Of a DNA stretch of 64,000 nt, positions 18,284-27,800 are shown in pieces (positions within the stretch are counted from its first letter, which is position 1; every line of letters starts with the position of its first letter). The notes beneath the pieces are model-generated. The model worked only from the letters and a program-made list of their open reading frames with translations, had not been told where the DNA came from and ran no database searches. The stretch lies in assembly GCA_014642895.1 (NCBI GenBank), contig BMJD01000023.1:1-64000 (forward strand), in the 5' to 3' direction. Source of the stretch: Lentibacillus populi. GTDB lineage: Bacteria > Bacillota > Bacilli > Bacillales > Amphibacillaceae. The translations under genes and the position numbers were made by a program.

Positions 18284-19798
18284 TCAATCGTTTTTGTTTT
18301 CCGCATCATTTATATGCCGATCAATCTTTTTCTTCTCCTCCCTCCACCATAGCGCATCATCGGTGTTTTCCAATATTTCCTCGATCTCCTCTTTTTCCTG
18401 AACAGCTGGTGGTGATCCACGAAGCGGCTTGCCTGAAGTGTTTTTAAGGAAAAGGGTAACAACGACAATCCCGATTATGGATGCGAAAATAACGTAATAT
18501 GCCGGAGCCAATTGACTTGCTGTTACATCAACCAGCCATGCCACCAGTAACGGTGCAGTTCCACCAAATAGCGAAGTGGAAATATTATACGTAATCGCCA
18601 ACCCTCCATACCTTACATTTGTGAAGAAGAGTGAAGGCAATTGCGATGGCATTGTTCCCAGTAAAGCGGCTAGCAATGTTGCCAAAATTAATAATCCGGC
18701 AAAAACAAGCCAGTTATTCCCACTGTTAATCAGCATGAATGATGGTATGGCAAGCACAATTATACCAATCAGACTACTTTGAATAATTCGCTTGTTGCCA
18801 ATCCGGTCACCGAAATGGCCCATTAATAAAACGAATGGAATCATGATAAACATGACGATCAGAATCAAGAGCAGCCCTTTCGTCTCCCCGTATCCAAGAA
18901 CAGCGGTTAAATGGGAAGGCATGTAGGTTAGAACGGTATAATCAATCACATTATAAAAAAAGACCAATGTCAAGCCGATTAAAAGTGGACGCCGGTGATG
19001 AATGAGGATATCCTTCATCGAGACATGCTTTGATTCGCCTGTTTTTTCTGCTTTCTCTTTTTCTTCTTCCATTTTCTCAAATGCTGGCGTTTCTTCAAGG
19101 TGTGTACGTAAATACAGACCAATGAATCCGATCGGTGCCGCAATTAGGAACGGAATCCGCCATCCCCAATCAAGCATAGTCTCCGAACCCAAAATAAATG
19201 TTAGCAATGTAACAATCCCGGATCCGCCAATGTAACCAACTAATGTCCCAACTTCCAATCCACTGGCCATGACACCTCGACGTTTATCTGGTGCAGACTC
19301 CGCGATAAAGGTCATCGCCCCCGAATACTCACCGCCCGTTGAGAATCCTTGAACTAATCGCGCTATCAATAATAGTATCGGTGCAGTTATACCAATTGTG
19401 GCATACCCAGGTATCAAGCCAATACTAAGGGTAGCTAGTGCCATGATAATTAATGTAATAGCCAAAATTTTCTTCCGGCCCAGCCGGTCGCCCAGCATAC
19501 CGAAGAACATACCGCCAATCGGCCGGACAAGAAATGCTACCGCAAACGTTGCAAAACTAAATACCAGCTGCGTCGGACCAGCCATTTCCGGGAAAAACAC
19601 CTTCCCAATGGTTGCCGCTAAATAGGAATAAATGCCAAAGTCAAACCATTCCATGGCATTCCCCATCGCCGTTGCGACAACAGCCTTTTTCGCAACATCT
19701 GTATCAACTACGGTAATATCATCTTTATGTAATTGATGCTTTTTTCTTTTTTTCAGAGATAGCTTAGATCGCCTTTTTCCATCTTTGTCCTGGTCCAT
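18284..19798 (-). CDS. proP: ProP-like MFS transporter (metabolite:H+ symporter family)
   Basis: A 12-helix major facilitator of the MHS family, close to the osmoprotectant (proline/glycine betaine) symporter ProP. Signatures are GNAMEWFDFGIYSYLA in helix 1, FLVRPIGGMFFG then GDRLGRKK in the first half, and RLVQGFSTGGEYSGA in helix 4. A hydrophilic N-tail of about 35 residues and an acidic C-tail flank the core. ATG 19798 fits the GGAGG site slightly better than 19801. ProP-like members also move other substrates (dicarboxylates, shikimate), so the osmolyte role is probable rather than certain; the BCCT carrier at 28 kb supports it. Confidence 0.75.
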   Translation of the reverse strand: MDQDKDGKRRSKLSLKKRKKHQLHKDDITVVDTDVAKKAVVATAMGNAMEWFDFGIYSYLAATIGKVFFPEMAGPTQLVFSFATFAVAFLVRPIGGMFFGMLGDRLGRKKILAITLIIMALATLSIGLIPGYATIGITAPILLLIARLVQGFSTGGEYSGAMTFIAESAPDKRRGVMASGLEVGTLVGYIGGSGIVTLLTFILGSETMLDWGWRIPFLIAAPIGFIGLYLRTHLEETPAFEKMEEEKEKAEKTGESKHVSMKDILIHHRRPLLIGLTLVFFYNVIDYTVLTYMPSHLTAVLGYGETKGLLLILIVMFIMIPFVLLMGHFGDRIGNKRIIQSSLIGIIVLAIPSFMLINSGNNWLVFAGLLILATLLAALLGTMPSQLPSLFFTNVRYGGLAITYNISTSLFGGTAPLLVAWLVDVTASQLAPAYYVIFASIIGIVVVTLFLKNTSGKPLRGSPPAVQEKEEIEEILENTDDALWWREEKKKIDRHINDAENKND

Positions 19799-19801
19799 CA
19801 T

Positions 19802-20168
19802 ACTCCTCCTTGTTGATTTTGCAACATTATCTCATTTTCAATGTTCCCTATTCTGCGGTTTTCTATTTTGGAAAAGTTACAATTACGTAAATCCCGCCTT
19901 ACCATAAATCGGAAATGACTCATGGTTTTGGAGCGTAATCACGGTGGGAGCTAAAGAATATGCGCTTGAGCCCAGAATTGCGTGCTCAGACCTTAAGATT
20001 GCACGCTGAGTTCCTATTCATATTACATTCCCCTTTTAGCATTGATACGAAAATGTAATACCCGGTTTTTCACCAATTTAAACACTTTCACTATTTCCAA
20101 ATATATAAAGAAATAAATAAGCAGCGCTCTCGTGGATACGCCGCATTTATCTACTCCAACTATAAAAG
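19802..20168. other. Intergenic stretch between proP and glnQ
   Basis: It should hold the proP promoter on the minus strand; I could not pick out unambiguous boxes. It contains a small GC-richer repeat cluster (listed separately). No gene or terminator is supported. Confidence 0.45.
19961..20014. repeat. Three degenerate TGCGYGCTNAG units
   Basis: TGCGCTTGAGCCC (19961), TGCGTGCTCAGACC (19979) and TGCACGCTGAGTTCC (20000) repeat at 18 and 21 bases. A weaker unit, GGAGCGTAATCACGG, may precede them at about 19930. The cluster is more GC-rich than its surroundings. No known element is recognised. Confidence 0.5.
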
Positions 20169-20891
20169 CTATAAAATCTTATTCAAAAAGCCTTTCGTCC
20201 TCTCCAATTCCGGGTTGGTAAAAATGTTTTCCGGATCGCCTTCCTCCATGATAATTCCTTCATCCATGAATAGCACCCTGTCCCCTACTTCTTTGGCGAA
20301 TCCCATCTCATGTGTTACAACCACCATAGTCATCCCTTCAAGTGCCAGCTGTTTCATGACCTCCAGTACCTCACCAACCAATTCCGGATCCAGCGCGGAA
20401 GTTGGCTCATCAAACAACATTACCTTTGGCTCCATTGCCAGTGCCCGAGCAATTGCGACACGTTGCTGCTGCCCGCCGGAAAGCTGGCTTGGATACATGT
20501 CTGCCTTATCACTTAATCCGACCTTTTCCAATAATCCAAGGGCACGCTCTCTTGCCTCTTTATCACTGATCTTTCGTACCTTTTTCGGTGCTAGCATAAT
20601 ATTTTCCATAACCGACCGATGCGGAAAAAGGTTAAATTGCTGAAATACCATGCCTACCTCTGTCCGCACTTTGTTAATATTCGTCTTTGGATCGTTTAAA
20701 TGATAGCCATTAACGACGACGTCACCACTAGTCATTTCCTCCAGCATGTTCAAACAGCGAAGGAACGTACTTTTTCCTGATCCACTTGGTCCAATTACGC
20801 AAACTACTTCTTGCTCTGCAATCTTGCAATTAATGCCTTTTAAAACTTCCAAATCACCGAATTTTTTATAGAGATCCTTCACTTCAATCAT
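20169..20891 (-). CDS. glnQ: Polar amino acid ABC transporter, ATPase
   Basis: Energises import of a polar amino acid. All ABC motifs are present: Walker [10 protein letters not shown] (about 33-41), Q-loop FQQFNLFPH, signature [16 protein letters not shown], Walker [16 protein letters not shown] and the switch His in VVTHEMG. Its 240 residues fit GlnQ/TcyC-type ATPases. Its start overlaps the stop of glnP by four bases. Glutamine is assumed from overall similarity; cystine or arginine cannot be excluded. Confidence 0.88.
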   Translation of the reverse strand: MIEVKDLYKKFGDLEVLKGINCKIAEQEVVCVIGPSGSGKSTFLRCLNMLEEMTSGDVVVNGYHLNDPKTNINKVRTEVGMVFQQFNLFPHRSVMENIMLAPKKVRKISDKEARERALGLLEKVGLSDKADMYPSQLSGGQQQRVAIARALAMEPKVMLFDEPTSALDPELVGEVLEVMKQLALEGMTMVVVTHEMGFAKEVGDRVLFMDEGIIMEEGDPENIFTNPELERTKGFLNKIL

Positions 20892-21550
20892 TGAATATCC
20901 AACCTTCTTTCTACGAGACGTAAAACAAGGGATAACGTTAACGTAATCACAAGGTAAAACAATGCAACCGTTGTATAAATTTCAACTGCATTAAAATGAT
21001 TTGCTGCAATCAAGCGCCCCTGGAAAATCAGCTCTGGAACAAGAATAACGGATAAAAGAGAAGTGTCCTTAATACTGATTATAAACTGGTTGCCCAGCGG
21101 AGGAATCATACGTTTAAAAGCTTGTGGCCAAATAATATAGCGCATTGTTTTTCCGTGATCCAAACCGAGAGACCGACCTGCTTCCATTTGTCCCTTTTCA
21201 ATCGACTGAACAGCACCACGAACAATTTCTGCAATGTACGCTCCCGAATTTAGCGCGATAACAATGACACCCGCAGTGACCGATTCAAACGTATGACCAA
21301 TAATAAGCGGCAATGCAAAAAAGATCCAAATCGCCTGCACCAAAACTGGAGTTCCGCGTATTACCTCGACATATATACTCGATATCCCATAAATTAACTT
21401 GTTTTTCGAAATCCGTCCCAACCCAAAAATAGCCCCCAGAATAAAGCCAATAAATAACCCTAGCACTGAAATAAGGAGGGTGTAATATAAACCCGTTGCT
21501 AGTTGTGGTAAAAAATCGATAACTCCTGCCCAATTAAATCGTCCTAACAT
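20888..21550 (-). CDS. glnP: Polar amino acid ABC transporter, permease
   Basis: A membrane permease of the HisMQ/GlnP type, 220 residues, with about five membrane segments. It starts with [19 protein letters not shown] and carries the EAA-like loop [24 protein letters not shown] that docks the ATPase. [17 protein letters not shown] precedes that loop as in other members. Only one permease gene is present, so a homodimer is expected. AGGAGAGG precedes the start; an attenuating hairpin lies between it and glnH. Confidence 0.88.
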   Translation of the reverse strand: MLGRFNWAGVIDFLPQLATGLYYTLLISVLGLFIGFILGAIFGLGRISKNKLIYGISSIYVEVIRGTPVLVQAIWIFFALPLIIGHTFESVTAGVIVIALNSGAYIAEIVRGAVQSIEKGQMEAGRSLGLDHGKTMRYIIWPQAFKRMIPPLGNQFIISIKDTSLLSVILVPELIFQGRLIAANHFNAVEIYTTVALFYLVITLTLSLVLRLVERRLDIQ

Positions 21551-21579
21551 CTTTCACCTCTCCTATTATATGAAGTAAA

Positions 21580-21610
21580 AAAGGGTGTAACGATTGGATG
21601 GTTACACCCG
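21580..21610 (-). terminator. Intercistronic attenuator-type hairpin between glnH and glnP
   Basis: GGGTGTAAC and GTTACACCC (21584-21592 and 21602-21610) form a perfect 9-base stem. On the minus strand it is followed by six Ts. It lies just after the glnH stop, so some transcripts should end here, giving more binding protein than permease and ATPase. Confidence 0.75.
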
Positions 21611-21633
21611 ATAAAGCAGCCTGCAGAGTTCAG

Positions 21634-22437
21634 TTATTCAGGCTTTTCACCAAACCACTTTTCATGGATTTCATCGTATTTACCATTCTCCTTCAGTGTT
21701 GCCAATGCCTCATTAATGGCTTTAACCAATTCGTCATTTCCTTTTGCAATGGCAATACCATAATCCTCAGCCTGATACAAATCGCCAACCATTTTCAGAC
21801 TGTCTTCACCTTTTGTTTTAATATAATAGGCAACATTTGGTGCGTCATACAAAATTGCATCCGCGCTGCCGTTTTCAACTGCCAGATAAGCCTGGTCAAG
21901 CTGTTCGTACTGATTAGCTTCAGCGCCATCAATATTTTTCTCAATATAGGCAGCACTTGTAGAACCTAGACGTGTAGCAATTGTCTTTCCTTCCAGATCC
22001 TCAATACCTTTGATCGAGTCATTGTCAACCGCCACGCCAATGCGTAAACCTGACTGATAGTAAGCGTCACTGTAATCGATTTTCTTTGCCCGATCCTCGG
22101 TAATGCTGATCCCGGCAATAGCGATATCAAATTGACCTGTTTGCAGACCGGGGATAATTCCATCAAAGTTCGTTGTTTCTAAATTAATCTTAAACCCTGC
22201 CTCAGCCGCTATTGCTTTTATCAACTCAATGTCAAACCCGACATATTCACCGTCTTCTTTAAACTCAAACGGTACAAACGATGTATCACTTACAACGGTA
22301 TATTCGTCTTTCAAATCACCGCTGCCATTTTGGGCATCTCCATCCGCTTCTTTGTCAGATCCACATGCAGAAAGTCCGATTACGATAATAAATGAGAGCA
22401 AAACAGTGCTTAAAAATTTGCCATATCCTTTTTGCAT
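21634..22437 (-). CDS. glnH: Polar amino acid ABC transporter, substrate-binding lipoprotein
   Basis: Captures the amino acid outside the membrane. The signal peptide ends in the lipobox GLSAC (Cys25), followed by an acidic Gly/Asp-rich linker. The type 3 binding fold is clear from DTSFVPFEFKEDGEYVGFDI, FDGIIPGLQTGQFDIAIAGI, SITEDRAKKIDYSDAYYQSG and LGSTSAAYIEKN. The Arg in TEDRAKKIDYS and the Asp in the VENGSADAILYDAP stretch are the usual alpha-amino and carboxyl contacts. Its 267 residues are normal, and AAGGGGG precedes the start. Confidence 0.88.
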   Translation of the reverse strand: MQKGYGKFLSTVLLSFIIVIGLSACGSDKEADGDAQNGSGDLKDEYTVVSDTSFVPFEFKEDGEYVGFDIELIKAIAAEAGFKINLETTNFDGIIPGLQTGQFDIAIAGISITEDRAKKIDYSDAYYQSGLRIGVAVDNDSIKGIEDLEGKTIATRLGSTSAAYIEKNIDGAEANQYEQLDQAYLAVENGSADAILYDAPNVAYYIKTKGEDSLKMVGDLYQAEDYGIAIAKGNDELVKAINEALATLKENGKYDEIHEKWFGEKPE

Positions 22438-22815
22438 TACGAAAGTCCCCCTTAAATAGTGTCGTATCTATTAACTTTAACAAAGATTCATTTTTTAGAA
22501 AAAACGGATACTTAATCATTTAAAAGGATAGATGGGCTTATATTCGGATAGTGATAATGTAATCCCGGTTATTCCTTTAATTATTACAAATACCTATTAA
22601 ATACGGATGATTCTGATAGTTGCGTCTAAAAAACGGCTAAATTTGACAATCATTTATTATTTCCTTAAATGCTTACGAGGTTGAGTTGCGTAACCGTTGT
22701 CCAACGAAAAAAATAGCTGATGTATTGGCAGAAGATAAACACATTTATTAGATCACCGTATAGATCCCGGTATAGCTTTAATCCAGACTATAAGCATAAC
22801 AAGTAATTCCATAAG
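22438..22815. other. Intergenic stretch upstream of glnH
   Basis: It should contain the glnH promoter on the minus strand (AT-rich bases just right of 22440). No T-box, riboswitch or complete reading frame was recognised. Confidence 0.45.
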
Positions 22816-22849
22816 AAACAGCCAAGCACCTTTTTATGCTTGGCTGTTT
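22816..22849 (-). terminator. Terminator of thiT
   Basis: A perfect 13-base stem (22816-22828 with 22837-22849) is A-rich on one end and T-rich on the other. It lies 19 bases after the thiT stop on the minus strand. Confidence 0.82.
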
Positions 22850-22867
22850 TTAATGAGATTGTACTTT

Positions 22868-23464
22868 TCAACTAACCATACGCTGATCCTTAGCAGACTT
22901 TGCCGACGTAATTAATTGACCTGCCTTCGAAATGATTAGGACTAACACAATCGCACAGGCTATTGAAGAAGCAATATACGTGATCCCATTCATCGTCAAT
23001 GAGTAAATAATTGGTGACTTCCCCGCTTCGATCGCATACTTTTTGAAAAAAATCACGCCGGCAACAAAATGCCAAAAATAGCGAGCAGCACCACCGACCA
23101 ATGTCGCGATGACAATCCACATGAGTGCATTCCCTTTTCGTCCCCTTAGCAAATTCCCTTTGATTGGTCTGATGAAAAGACCGGCAAAGCCAATACATGC
23201 GAAGGCAATAAAATATTCAATAAATGCTTGTGTTGGTGTGAGAATCCATGCCTCACCGAGTGCAATCTGCAGGAGCCCCCAAAGAAATCCTGATACAAAA
23301 GCCGCAAAAAAACCCCAGCGAAAGGCAACAATAAATATTGGTACCATGGAAAAGGAAATAGATATGGACGGTCCAAAATGGAATGATGGCAATAAATCCA
23401 AAACAAATGCAAATGCCGCGAAAATGGCCACTTCAATCATCGTTTGCAAGCTTAATTTTTTCAT
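22868..23464 (-). CDS. thiT: Thiamine transporter, ECF S-component
   Basis: The membrane substrate-capture subunit of an energy-coupling-factor transporter for thiamine (YuaJ family). The protein has about 198 residues, six hydrophobic segments and the family patterns FAFVLDLLPSFHFGPSISISFSMVPIF, then GFLWGLLQI. ARYFWHFVAGVIFF and the C-terminal NGITY region carry aromatic residues that line the thiamine site. ATG 23464 is used rather than TTG 23467. The ECF energising module is not encoded here, as usual for group II. A TPP riboswitch lies upstream, which fixes the vitamin. Confidence 0.92.
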   Translation of the reverse strand: MKKLSLQTMIEVAIFAAFAFVLDLLPSFHFGPSISISFSMVPIFIVAFRWGFFAAFVSGFLWGLLQIALGEAWILTPTQAFIEYFIAFACIGFAGLFIRPIKGNLLRGRKGNALMWIVIATLVGGAARYFWHFVAGVIFFKKYAIEAGKSPIIYSLTMNGITYIASSIACAIVLVLIISKAGQLITSAKSAKDQRMVS

Positions 23465-23473
23465 CAAAAAATG

Positions 23474-23507
23474 CCTCCCTTTTTTGTTTTAACGCACCAA
23501 AAGGAAG
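23474..23507 (-). promoter_or_regulatory. Possible Shine-Dalgarno-sequestering hairpin of thiT leader
   Basis: On the minus strand CTTCCTTTT can pair with AAAAGGGAG, which contains the thiT ribosome site, with one G-T pair. No clear terminator lies between the riboswitch and thiT, so translational control is the likely output. This is inferred from base pairing by eye. Confidence 0.45.
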
Positions 23508-23582
23508 ACATAAGTGAATACAGCTAAACCAGTCAAGTTACTGTTCTTTTCCATAGAAATCAGTAAACCACTGTTTTTAATC

Positions 23583-23670
23583 ACCACATCCCTACGCTAG
23601 TCCTAACTAACAGGTTCAAAGGGTCAGAACAAAACATGTTCTCTCTCAGCCTTACGCTCCCCTTGTGGTT
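23583..23670 (-). ncRNA. TPP riboswitch (thi box)
   Basis: On the minus strand the aptamer shows GGGGAGC, then CTGAGAGAG, then GACCCTTTGAACCTGTTAGT, then GCGTAGGGA, the standard conserved blocks of the thi box in order. The closing P1 stem is ACCACA with TGTGGT. It lies 118 bases upstream of thiT. Binding of thiamine pyrophosphate should shut down thiT. Confidence 0.94.
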
Positions 23671-23801
23671 GCGTTGTTATTTTATTATCTTTATCATAAC
23701 ATAAATTTAATTAAGTAGTAGAAAAGGACGTTGACTCCAGAAATTATCTTTAACATCGAATCGGAGTCATCGCTTGAAAATCAAAAGACTTGCATATTTT
23801 T

Positions 23802-24710
23802 CTATTGGTCACTGGACAACATTGTTTTGGCAATTGTTTCATCCAGCTCCTCAAAATCATCGTAAGAAATTGTCTTATATAACTCTTTCCTTGTTTGCAT
23901 ATCAGAGACACCATCTTTTTGTGTCCCCTCCTGTTTAATCAAACGAAAAATTCGTTCATAAGCCTTAGCAGCCACTCGTAAAGAAGTTACCGGATAAATA
24001 ACCATGCGAAAGCCCATTTCTTCAAAGGCTTCAGCAGTAATATACGGAGTCTTGCCAAACTCCGTCATGTTGGCAAGCAGTGGTACAGCTATTTTTTTGG
24101 CAAATAAGCGAAATTCTTCATCGGTATGCAATGCTTCCGGGAAGATTCCATCAGCACCAGCTTCAATATATGCTTGTGCCCTTGTAATGGCAGCGTCCAG
24201 ACCTTCTACTGCTCGAGCATCTGTACGTGCTATAACAACGAGTGACGGGGCTACCTCCTTAATCGCTTTCACCTTCTGAACCATTTCCTCTTTAGAAACA
24301 AGCTGCTTCCCATTAAGATGACCACATTTTTTCGGAAGTTGCTGGTCCTCTATTTGTACTGCCGCGACATTGGCTTCAGTCATTTCCCGAGCTGTACGAG
24401 CAACATTAAGAACCCCGCCAAATCCTGTATCAATATCAACAAGCACAGGTAAATTCGTTGCCCGAACAAGATCCCTCGCTCTTTCCGCCACTTCGGTCGA
24501 GGTCACAATCCCAAGGTCTGGAAGCCCTTTGCTTGCGGTGTATGCACCTCCAGATAAATAAAGTGCCTTAAACCCAGCATTTTTCGCAACTAGTGCTGCC
24601 ATTGCATCATGGGCTCCAGGGATTTGCAAAATTGATTTTTCATTGATTAGCTCCTTAAACTGGTTTGCCAGTTCTGCTTGTGAGGCTTGTTGATCCACTA
24701 TCCATGCCAT
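23802..24710 (-). CDS. prpB: Methylisocitrate lyase
   Basis: Cleaves 2-methylisocitrate to pyruvate and succinate, the last step of propionate oxidation through the methylcitrate cycle. It is an isocitrate-lyase-superfamily barrel: GAHDAMAALVAKNAGFKALYLSG near the N-terminus, VDIDTGFGG with metal-binding Asp, IEDQQLPKKCGHLNG with the catalytic Cys in the KKCGH motif, and IARTDARAVEGLD. At 302 residues it matches PrpB/YqiQ. AAGGAGG lies before the ATG; prpD ends 15 bases upstream, so it is the third gene of the operon. Confidence 0.92.
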   Translation of the reverse strand: MAWIVDQQASQAELANQFKELINEKSILQIPGAHDAMAALVAKNAGFKALYLSGGAYTASKGLPDLGIVTSTEVAERARDLVRATNLPVLVDIDTGFGGVLNVARTAREMTEANVAAVQIEDQQLPKKCGHLNGKQLVSKEEMVQKVKAIKEVAPSLVVIARTDARAVEGLDAAITRAQAYIEAGADGIFPEALHTDEEFRLFAKKIAVPLLANMTEFGKTPYITAEAFEEMGFRMVIYPVTSLRVAAKAYERIFRLIKQEGTQKDGVSDMQTRKELYKTISYDDFEELDETIAKTMLSSDQ

Positions 24711-24725
24711 ACACGATGTCCTCCT

Positions 24726-26165
24726 TTACGCGTTAACAAATAAGTCCATAAATACATTCACTTCGATAGAATTAATTTTATCTTGATCGAAACACACTTC
24801 CTCAATTTTTTCCCGTTGCTTCCGGGTGTAATGTGTTGCAAGATTGGCAGTAAATTTTTCTTTGATCTTCGGAAATGCCTCTTCTCTTCTAAACCGATGC
24901 CCTAAAGGATATTCACACTCCACGTTTGCAGTTGCAGTTCCGTCTTTAAAATAAACTTGGACAGCATTAGCGATTGAGCGCTTGTTCGGATTTAGATAAT
25001 CGTTTGTATATTGTTTGTTTTCTGTTACCACCATCTTATCCCGTAATCTGTCAATTTTAGGATCAGCAGCTGCTTCATCTTCATAATGGTCTGCCGTAAC
25101 ATCACCATGCAATAGTCCAACCGCTGTTATATATTGGATACAATGATCCCGATCTGCCGGATTTTTTAATGGGCCTTTTTTATCAATAATCCGAATAGCC
25201 GATTCATGTGTGGTAATCATTATTTTATCAATCTCATCGAGTCTATCTTTTACCTCTGGATGCAGCTGAACCGCTGCCTCTGCAGCTGTTTGTGCGTGGA
25301 ATTCTGCTGGGTAAGCGACCTTAAACAAGACATTTTCCATCACATAGGCATCGAACGGGCGACTCAATGTTAACGTCTGTTTATTAAATAAGACATCCTG
25401 AAACCCCCAACCAGAAGCGGTCAATGCAGATGGGTAACCCATCTCGCCTTTAACAGCCAACATTGCCAAAAATACACCTCTGCTCGTTGCATCTCCGGCA
25501 GCCCAAGATTTACGCGATCCAGTATTTGGTGCGTGTCGATACGTACGAAGACTTGCGTTATCAATCCAGGCGTTTGATAATGCATTAATGATTTCCTCGC
25601 GCCCACCGCCTAACATTTTTGTAACAACAGCGGTTGTTGCTATTTTCACATATAACACATGATCCAGCCCAACACGGTTTAAACTGTTTTCCAGTGCAAG
25701 AACACCTTGAATTTCATGTGCTTTAATCATCATTTCCAATACATCATGAATGGTAAGCGGATCCTTCCCTTTTGCTACCTGGACCTGGCTTACATAGTCG
25801 GCAACTGCCAGGATTCCACCCAAGTTATCGGAAGGGTGCCCCCATTCAGCAGCTAGCCATGTATCATTATAGTCCAGCCAGCGAATCATGGAACCAATGT
25901 TAAAAGCTCCCTTTACTGGATCAAGTACGTAGGAAGTACCGGGGACGCGAGTTCCGTTTGGCACAACCGTCCCAGGCACAACCGGGCCAAGCAGCTTCGT
26001 ACATTCCGGATAGCTAAGCGCAAGAATTCCACATCCTAAAGTATCAAGCAAAACATAACGAGCGGTCGTAAATGCTTCTGTGCTTATAATTTCTTTGTTT
26101 AAAACATAATCGGCAATTTCCTCGAGTAGTACATCGGTTTTATTTGTTTCATCTACTTTAATCAC
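24726..26165 (-). CDS. prpD: 2-methylcitrate dehydratase (PrpD/MmgE)
   Basis: Dehydrates 2-methylcitrate to 2-methylaconitate. The MmgE/PrpD family is recognised from [41 protein letters not shown] and [17 protein letters not shown] 26165 is taken as the start because AGGAAGAGG lies just before it and the protein then begins like MmgE of Bacillus; the frame upstream to 26288 adds 41 residues unlike the family. The length is then 479 residues. No separate 2-methylisocitrate-forming aconitase is nearby, so the housekeeping aconitase probably does that step. Confidence 0.9.
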   Translation of the reverse strand: MIKVDETNKTDVLLEEIADYVLNKEIISTEAFTTARYVLLDTLGCGILALSYPECTKLLGPVVPGTVVPNGTRVPGTSYVLDPVKGAFNIGSMIRWLDYNDTWLAAEWGHPSDNLGGILAVADYVSQVQVAKGKDPLTIHDVLEMMIKAHEIQGVLALENSLNRVGLDHVLYVKIATTAVVTKMLGGGREEIINALSNAWIDNASLRTYRHAPNTGSRKSWAAGDATSRGVFLAMLAVKGEMGYPSALTASGWGFQDVLFNKQTLTLSRPFDAYVMENVLFKVAYPAEFHAQTAAEAAVQLHPEVKDRLDEIDKIMITTHESAIRIIDKKGPLKNPADRDHCIQYITAVGLLHGDVTADHYEDEAAADPKIDRLRDKMVVTENKQYTNDYLNPNKRSIANAVQVYFKDGTATANVECEYPLGHRFRREEAFPKIKEKFTANLATHYTRKQREKIEEVCFDQDKINSIEVNVFMDLFVNA

Positions 26166-26310
26166 AATCCTCTTCCTTTCTATCCTTTTTATGTGGCAGG
26201 TTACGTGAGCCTTGATTATCTCAAATGTCGGCATGGCGATTAACTGAATTTTGTCGGCAAATCCGAGACACGCTTTTCGTGACATCACCTTCCGATAGTC
26301 AAATCACAAA

Positions 26311-27417
26311 TTAATACGGTTTGCCAATATAATGGACCCGTGGGCGAAATATACGATTATGCTGATGCTGTTCAATCACATGCGCACTTAATCCAACTGT
26401 TCGTGCACTGAAAAAGATAGGTGTATATAACTGAATTGGAATCCCGAGCAGCCAATAAACTGGAGCAGCGTAATAATCCAGGTTCGGATATAAACCTTTC
26501 TCCCGCTTCATCAACTTTTCCCCAGCCTCACACATTTCCAGTAATAAGAAATCTCCGTTCTTCTCACAAAGTTGCTTTAATGATTCCTTCATCATTAATG
26601 CTCTTGGATCCATTTTATTCATATAAACCCGATGTCCAAAGCCCATAACTTTTTCTTTTCGGCTTAGCTTTTTCATTAGTAATTCTTCAAAGGAAGCTGC
26701 TGAATCAACTTCACGCAACATGTACATGACAGCCTCATTGGCACCACCATGCAAATTACCTTTCAGTGACGCAACCGCCCCTGTTAAGGCACCATATAAA
26801 TCCGATTGCGTTGATGCTATCACTCTCGCAGTAAATGTGGAGTTCGGCATTTCATGTTCACTATACAATAGAAGGGATCGATCAAAAATCTTCGCCTCTT
26901 GTTCGGTCGGAACCTTTCCAGTGATCATATATAAAAAGTTGGCACTATAAGCTAATTCCTGCTGCGGTTGAACCGGCTCCTGGTTATTTAGTATTCGATA
27001 ACTATTTACTGTAATAGTAGGCAGTTTTGCCAAGAGATCGTATGCCCTGCTTTTATTTACCGCTAAAGAACGGTCATCAATCTGTTCATCATAACCTGCA
27101 AGTACGGAGATGCCGGTTCTTAAACCATCCATCGGGTGTGTTGCTTTCGGTAATGATTTAAAAACTGCGATTAGACCAGTCGGAACATCATATAACGCTT
27201 TCAATTTTTCTTCCAACTTTGTTTTTGTTGTTTGATCAGGCAGTGTGTCTTCAAGCAAAAGGTTCACAATATCCAAGTAGTCCTTATCCTTCGATAGCGC
27301 TATTAAATCATGCCCTTTAATCACGATTTTCTCTTTTTCGGTATCAAGCAATGAAATCGCTGTTTCTGCTGCAACTACTCCCGCAAGCCCTGGTACAAAC
27401 TTAGCATCTGTTTTCAT
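26311..27417 (-). CDS. prpC: 2-methylcitrate synthase (PrpC/MmgD; citrate synthase family)
   Basis: Condenses propionyl-CoA with oxaloacetate. Citrate synthase family motifs are present: GNLHGGANEAVMYML with catalytic His, and MGFGHRVYMNKMDPRA with the second His. Another conserved stretch is RTVGLSAHVIEQHQHNRIFRPRVHYIG with active-site His, Asn and Arg. ATG 27417 has GGAGG 8 bases before it and is preferred to 27441. At 368 residues it is the short type I form. Position at the head of prpC-prpD-prpB separates it from housekeeping CitZ. Confidence 0.9.
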   Translation of the reverse strand: MKTDAKFVPGLAGVVAAETAISLLDTEKEKIVIKGHDLIALSKDKDYLDIVNLLLEDTLPDQTTKTKLEEKLKALYDVPTGLIAVFKSLPKATHPMDGLRTGISVLAGYDEQIDDRSLAVNKSRAYDLLAKLPTITVNSYRILNNQEPVQPQQELAYSANFLYMITGKVPTEQEAKIFDRSLLLYSEHEMPNSTFTARVIASTQSDLYGALTGAVASLKGNLHGGANEAVMYMLREVDSAASFEELLMKKLSRKEKVMGFGHRVYMNKMDPRALMMKESLKQLCEKNGDFLLLEMCEAGEKLMKREKGLYPNLDYYAAPVYWLLGIPIQLYTPIFFSARTVGLSAHVIEQHQHNRIFRPRVHYIGKPY

Positions 27418-27457
27418 AAAGATCTCCTCCATCCTCTCCATTCATTATGGACAAACT

Positions 27458-27471
27458 TGAAACCCCTTTCA
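27458..27471 (-). promoter_or_regulatory. Palindromic candidate operator upstream of prpC
   Basis: TGAAA-CCCC-TTTCA is a perfect palindromic pair 41 bases before the prpC start. It resembles a cre site but lacks the central CG, so CcpA binding is doubtful. Another repressor is possible. Confidence 0.35.
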
Positions 27472-27648
27472 AAAAAGTAATAAGTAATATTTCTTTCTGA
27501 CTAAAGCCTTTTGCGCATGGACAAATTTGCCTATTGACAACTTGCATTGAGAGGTTTAAGCAACGACGAAATCACTATTAATGCCACTTGCAAAGGGGGT
27601 TTTAAAGAAAATTGCTCCAGATGGGTGTTAATTTGGGCCTTATAGTAC

Positions 27649-27800
27649 GTGTTCAAAAAGTCGCCGAATGAGAAGCAAGAAGGTCGAGGCGGCGTAGCTT
27701 TGAGCACCGGAGTGTACATAAAAAGGTACATGAGGAGCGGAAAAGCAAGCCAACGAAGAGATTCGCCGCTTATCATTTGGTGCCTTTTTGAACATCCTCT
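27649..27800 (+). repeat. 152-bp structured repeat, copy A
   Basis: Begins GTGTTCAAAAAGTCGCC and ends with GGTGCCTTTTTGAACATCCTCT, so the ends are imperfect inverted repeats (TGTTCAAAAAG-C-CC). The inside holds conserved blocks GAGAAGCAAGAAGGTCGAGG, TTTGAGCACCGGAGTGTACA and GATTCGCCGCTTATCATTTGG, shared with copies at 39.8 and 45.7 kb. It is not coding and carries no transposase. A MITE-like mobile element or dispersed hairpin RNA repeat fits. Confidence 0.88.

Noticed and set aside
27458..27471. cre site before prpC
   Set aside because: The palindrome lacks the central CG that CcpA sites require, so it is listed only as a generic operator candidate.
27649..27800. Insertion sequence
   Set aside because: No transposase and only 152 bp. 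It could at most be a non-autonomous element.
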